From Gigaspora margarita (lineage: Eukaryota; Glomeromycota; Glomeromycetes; Diversisporales; Gigasporaceae), in contig WTPW01000571.1 of NCBI GenBank assembly GCA_009809945.1, positions 281,732 to 345,731 of the forward strand: DNA of 64,000 nt. The letters run 5' to 3'. A program made the translations under genes and the position numbers. Within the stretch, counting starts at the first letter, position 1. Each line of letters opens with the position of its first letter. Positions 59,136 through 64,000 of the stretch are shown in pieces. The notes under the pieces are model-generated. The model ran no database searches. It was given only the letters and a program-made list of their open reading frames with translations, and was not told the origin of the DNA.

Positions 59136-59421
59136 CTGATTTTCTAGGTCATATAAAAACCTGATTTCTGATTCAGATCAGAATTATGTAATTATATAAT
59201 CAATTTAACTACTCCAGATTACTACTAAAATTCTATCTGTATATAATTAGAATTCAATTACATTTCAAGATCGAGTATAATATTACACAATCAAGAAAAT
59301 TCAAAACAAATATTATTTGCTCTATCAAAAAATTTATTAATAAGAAAAATATATAGAAAGAAAAAAAAGAATTTATATTTAACTTGAAATCCAAATACTA
59401 CCTGCTTTATTCTAAGTTGTT

Positions 59422-59516
59422 TAAAATAGCATACAAGGGTGTAATTTTAAATTTTGATTTTGAATTAAGTTCAATTCAAACCAAAATTTAAAATTACTTA
59501 CTTGTATACTATTTTA
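59422..59516. mobile_element. Small TA-type palindromic MITE, 95 bp
   Basis: TAAAATAGCATACAAG... pairs with ...CTTGTATACTATTTTA, with a TTGAATTAAGTTCAATTC core. Plan as in the 109-bp family, sequence diverged. Confidence 0.55.
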
Positions 59517-59589
59517 CAAAATAATTCACCCAAGTTCCTATTGGTCAAATACAAATTTTGTTCCTCATTAAATAAATTAAAAATTAATA

Positions 59590-60360
59590 TATAACTAAAA
59601 TTTTGTTTTATTTTTTTTATTTTTTTATTTTTTATAAATTATCTTTTTATTTTTTTTTAATTTAGTTTAATTTAATTTTTTATATAGTATTATTTTATTA
59701 TTTATTTATTTTATTTTTTTAAAATTATTTTTTATTTTTTTAAATTGTTTTAATTTTATTTTTTAAATTATTTTATTTTTCTTGTTTTTTTTTAAAATTA
59801 TTTTTTTAATTTTTAAATTGATGTTGTGGCTGATGCTAGAAATTTTAATTATTTTAATATGAAATTTTTAAAAAATTTTAGGGCCTTTTGTTAGGGGTTT
59901 TTTTTGGAGTTAGGTTAGAGTTTATGGTTAGTTTTAATAATAAAAGAGTATAAGTAGATTTTGGTAGAACTTATTTTTTTAAATCAGCTTTTTTGATTTC
60001 TAGCTTTAGCCATTTCCAGCTTTAGCTATGACAATTCATTTTAATTTTATTTATTTTAAATTATTTTATTTATTTTAAATTATTTTATTTATTTTAAATT
60101 ATTTTATTTATTTTAAATTATTTTATTTATTTTAAATTTATTTTATTTATTTTGTTAAATTATTTTATTTATTTTAAATAGTTTTATTTATTTTAAATTA
60201 TTTTAATTATTTTAAATTATTTTAAATTATTTTATTTATTTTTTTAATTTATTTTAAATAGTTTTATTATTTTAAATTATTTTAATTATTTTAAATTATT
60301 TTATTTATTTTAAAAATAATATTTAAAATAATAGGCAATAATTATTTTATTTTAATTTAT
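59590..60360. repeat. T-rich low-complexity, tandem 19-bp unit
   Basis: At 60040-60310 the unit ATTTTATTTATTTTAAATT is repeated more than ten times. Flanking sequence is poly-T with A interruptions. Confidence 0.75.
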
Positions 60361-60672
60361 TATATATAAATAATTTGATATTAAGTTACTAGTTATACAA
60401 CACATATGTATAAAAGATAGGTTTTTTTCTTTATACTTGTTGAGTATGTACTAACATTTATAATTATTTCTCATTGTTTGAGTTATCCATTTTGTTGTCT
60501 CTTTTGATAGTAGAATTGTTCTTTTCAATATTTCTTTATTATCTGACAAACTCATATGATTATGAAAAAATTTCTTACTGTTATTTTTTATGTATTATTA
60601 TGAAATCATATTTATTCAAATTAAAACTCAGCGGGCGACTCCCTACCAATCATGATCATAAATTGCCAAATA

Positions 60673-60796
60673 ACACCAATATTGGGCAATTGTCAAATAC
60701 AGTTAATTTGGCAAATGATTGGCTACACATACTGCAGAGTGGCACGTGATCATTTGCCAAATTTACTGTTATTCAACAAATTTTGTCCAATATTGT
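60673..60796. repeat. Hairpin/MITE with CAATATTGG ends
   Basis: CAATATTGGGCAATT...TTTGGCAAATGAT pairs with ATCATTTGCCAAA...GTCCAATATTG. No clear duplication. Confidence 0.6.
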
Positions 60797-60960
60797 ATAC
60801 TTATTGAAATTATTCTTTGTGTTGCTCTATTATTGGAGTCATCTATTTTATTGTTTTTTTATTAGTAGAGTCATCCTTTCTAATGCATCCTTGTTATTGA
60901 GTTGTTTTTTAGTCTCGTTATTGGAGTTGTCCACTTCTGTCAATTTTGAGAGTATAATTT
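60780..60960. repeat. Inverted relative of the CTTCAAA/CTCCAA minisatellite
   Basis: TTATTGGAGTTGT/TTATTAGTAGAGTCATC units, complementary to the arrays at 58560-58760. The short Leu/Phe-rich ORFs over it are artefacts. Confidence 0.5.
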
Positions 60961-61447
60961 TTAGTATAGCAAGTCATTTTTGAAATTGTTATTATTAATT
61001 TGATACATTGTTTATATTATAAATAACTTATTGTTGCTTCATTTTATTAAAGTTAGAGTTGTTTTATATTTTTCTATTAGAGTAAATTGTTGTTTAGTAG
61101 AAAATTTTTAGTTAAGTTAGAACAAATTTTTGGATAATGCTTTTTATATTAGAGTAAGGATTGGATATAATTTGTTTTTTCACTTTTAGTTAAGGTTAGA
61201 ATAATTTAATATATTTTTTCAGAAATATTATTGTTATTTGGAATTCTAGAGTAGTGCTTTTCCACATTAGAGTAAGAGTTGAATGTGCCTTGGTAGTTCA
61301 TTTTTGGTTAAAGGTGATTTTAATGTCTTTGATTAAGCATACTTTGGTTAAGTTAGATGAACTTTAGCATTAAACTTCTATATATTAGAGTATTTTTAGT
61401 GCTGTTGTTTTGGTTCTTTTTTTGATGAATATAGATATACATATATA

Positions 61448-62699
61448 CAGTGGCCTACCATATTATTATGGATACTTTTTGGGCAGCTATTGGATAAGTA
61501 ACTATAGTACAAAATTTATATCATGTGTTTGGCAGTTCTCACGATACAACATACTATAATTTGGTTCAATTTCATTAGGCTACACCGGAGTTATACAGAA
61601 GGTAAGACAAATTACTGTTTTTGGATTTGTAGAAAAATCGATTTTGCCAAACTTTTTTTTTTAAAACAAATTTACCAAAAATCGAATTTTGACTCAAATT
61701 ACTTCAAATTTCACTCAAATATTGCATGAAATCTAGGCAGTATTATACAATATAAAAAAAGCATGTTTATATAATGAATTAGGCGCAATTTGTCAAGAAA
61801 TGTTAAGTTCATCTTTTTTACTCTACAACAACGATAAGCAGTCTGAAAACTTGACATTGAATGAAAAAACTCTATAATCTCAACAATTTTGTTTAAATAA
61901 AGTCAACTATGAAAAGTTCATGGTATCTAAAATAACAAATGAGTTCTATTAGGTAAGTAGCTTGAAGGCAGAAAAAAGGGTAAAAAAAAAGGACTAGATG
62001 TTCAAGATTGCATAACCCTTCTGAGTATACTAGTCCCAAGAACCTAATCACTAGTGAAAACCTTAGCCTAAACTTATTTCTGATTATTACAACTTTTTAA
62101 ATATTAAATAAAAAAAAAATCTAGACCATTAGTACAAAGAAGTCTTGGGATCTTGTATTGCATTTTAGAGCTATTTGTCTCTCTGCTTCTATAAAAACTG
62201 GACTTTTTGAAACTGTAGACATGTTGTGTGGTCTGATAAATTCACAATTTATCTTTTCTAGGGTCTTCTGTTAGATTTAGTGTGGGCCGTATAAAGGTTG
62301 AAGTATGGAATATTGTATATTGAGTTGCATTGTTACATACGATAATAGACTTATTAATCAGGCCTGTTTCTCTTGGTTTTAATATCTGATTATATTACTG
62401 CTTGTATTAAAGTTAAAGGTTAATCTATATAATATGAATATATGATTATTTTTTTTATTTTGTAAAAAAAAAAAAAAACTAAAAAAAGTCTAAAATTTAG
62501 CTTTTCATATTAATAAAAAAACCAAGTTTTTGTATTTTTTGGTATAATTTCTTATAACCTATCAAAATTGTATGAAATTTTACTATGTTATAACTTAATA
62601 TTTACTGAGCACGTGACTCTAATTTAGTGCTATGGTTACTTACCCAATTTTGAGTGATGGCCACCCAAAAAGTGTCTATAATAATATGGTAGGTCACTA
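61448..62699 (+). mobile_element. Decayed Tc1/mariner transposon, 1252 bp
   Basis: The ends CAGTGGCCTACCATATTATT and, reverse-complemented, TAGTGACCTACCATATTATT extend to about 75 bp of inverted repeat. TA lies on both flanks (61446-61447, 62700-62701). The size is right for a full Tc1-like element. A transposase relic is visible inside. Confidence 0.88.
62150..62320 (+). pseudogene. Tc1-type transposase relic
   Basis: 62199-62261 reads WTF-stop-NCRHVVWSDKFTIYLF, matching the WSDE-F-LF block that holds the second catalytic aspartate; the acidic residue after D is K here. Downstream, shifted, SSVRFSVGRIKVEVWN may be the next conserved block. The rest of the transposase is unreadable. Confidence 0.6.
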
Positions 62700-63260
62700 T
62701 ATATAAATGGCTATTAAACCATACTTTTATTTTACTTCTGTAAAACTCTATTTCTGATATAATGTATTTGTATTAAAGAGATAGAAGACTTATTTATAAA
62801 TTTAAACTAATTATTAATATTATTTAGTTGCATTAAAAAATCATAGAATATTTTGAGTCACTTACAAATTTGAATAAATTTTTAGAAACCAATTCAAATA
62901 AACATTTGCATGATTTAACTATGGAGTCTTACTAAATAATAGACAAAAAGATTACTAGAAAACTAAATAACTTACTTTTTTATTCTTAAGTTTACTATTA
63001 CAATTAATTTTATTAATTTCATTTTATCTATATTGATTTGAAGCATTTTCAAGTATTATATTCAATGAACTTAATAATAAATTCAATTAATTTAAATTTA
63101 TTAAAAAGAATGCTTAAAAATGCTTTTAGTTAGAGGCAAAGTAGTAGTAAGTATTAATACAATTAAGATTCATTTAAGAGTACAAGTAGTGTACTGGCTT
63201 TTATTAATAAAAGTATTGCAAGTAGTCTACTTACTGTGAGTAAAAGCAAGCAGTATAGGC

Positions 63261-63438
63261 CAGTGAAGTTAAATGACCTGGTCATTTGAAAAATTTTTAG
63301 ATTATCTCAAATGACCCAGAAATGACTAGTCATTATAGATCATTTGAATTTTGGATCATTTGCAAATAACTCGTGACCAAATGATCATGGTCATTTACAA
63401 ATGACTAGGATTATTTGAAGGTCATTTGAGTTATTAGT
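63261..63438. repeat. AAATGACC/GGTCATTT inverted-repeat cluster
   Basis: About ten AAATGAC or GTCATTT words in both orientations are bounded by GTTAAATGACC and GGTCATTTGAGTT. It is probably a MITE; ends resemble hAT termini (CAGTGAAG) without a certain duplication. Confidence 0.5.
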
Positions 63439-63505
63439 AGTGATATAGTAGTTAAAATCTATGTAAACTTGATAATTGATATGCAATCTCCTGTTAATGT
63501 GTTAG

Positions 63506-63790
63506 TAGAACCCTAAAAATCTCTCATCTAGACCATAACTGGATTTTGGGCAATTTTTGGTCCAATTTGCTAAAAACAACAAAATACATTTGTTTAAATA
63601 ACTTTTGATCTAGTCATCAGAATTTAATGAACTTTTTTTTGTTAGGTGCGCCTTACTGAGAGCTTCATTTTTAAAAAAAGTGTATTCAAATTGGACTGCT
63701 AGATGCCAAGATAATTACCAAAAACTGTTATTTGCTTCTTAAATTTTAGAGGTTTTTGCTAAATAAATTAAGTATGACCTCTGTACTACA
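63506..63790. mobile_element. TIR repeat, copy 2 of 58838-59135
   Basis: CATAACTGGATTTTGG, GCGCCTTACTGAGAGCTTCA and CTAGATGCCAAGATAATT are shared in the same order. Ends are more diverged than in copy 1. Confidence 0.65.
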
Positions 63791-64000
63791 TTGGCAAATT
63801 TTATATATAGATATATATTGATTACTAACCAGTAAGATATATATTGATAATCAACACCCCTGCTAATTATTATCGATAGTGATAGTAATCGATATATATC
63901 TGGTTAATTGATATATATCTAATATAATATCAATACTGCAATTAATAATTATTATAGAATTTTGATAAATTTAGCAGATTGCGATATTACAGGCAGGGTT
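63791..64000. repeat. ATATATATTGAT repeat at the window edge
   Basis: ATATATATTGATWA and its complement recur. Complementary CAGGGGTGTTG at about 63856-63866 may be an element end. Resembles the AT repeat at 1-240. Confidence 0.4.

Overview
The window is very AT-rich eukaryotic DNA with few host genes and a dense, layered set of transposable elements. AT content, short GT-AG introns (78-81 bp), two secreted ML-type lipid-binding-like proteins and the kinds of hAT, LINE, gag-like and integrase sequence present suggest a filamentous fungus, most likely an arbuscular mycorrhizal fungus (Glomeromycotina, Rhizophagus-like). That taxonomic call is inference; no rRNA or standard marker is present.

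Host genes. Two are well supported: a secreted ML-domain-like protein (11515-11952, minus) and a three-exon multi-spanning membrane protein (48659-49858, minus). A second ML-like gene (42609-43085, minus) is interrupted by two one-base shifts in homopolymers beside an assembly gap, so it is either a young pseudogene or a sequencing artefact. A possible small gene lies at 46422-46812 (plus). Several short coding relics (near 21.5-22.2 kb, 47.4-47.7 kb, 51.8-52.0 kb) look like decayed exons.

Left third (1-25 kb). A 46-bp minisatellite; a tRNA-headed SINE-like repeat split by two hAT-type miniature elements; a Harbinger-type MITE; a long foldback with telomere-like arms; a 5'-truncated LINE with RT, RNase H, poly(A) and a perfect target-site duplication (6.5-9.95 kb); a 1-kb long-TIR element; and a complete 3978-bp hAT transposon with a broken transposase (16006-19983). 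An unoccupied copy of the hAT target lies at about 24 kb.

Middle (25-41 kb). A degraded gag-like/coiled-coil region on plus with an integrase relic on minus; a 1982-bp non-autonomous hAT with perfect 16-bp TIRs; TA-flanked inverted-repeat elements; a 19-bp AT satellite in about 565-bp higher-order units interrupted by a minus-strand retroposon whose 3' tail resembles the LINE's.

Right third (41-64 kb). More MITEs (hAT 8-bp duplications, TA-flanked families, foldbacks), the host genes above, two further SINE-like copies, minisatellites, and a decayed Tc1/mariner element (61448-62699).

Recurring theme: at least six hAT-type elements with identifiable 8-bp duplications, and two insertions whose empty sites can be read from paralogous repeats in the same window. 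Transposition histories can therefore be reconstructed from the sequence alone.
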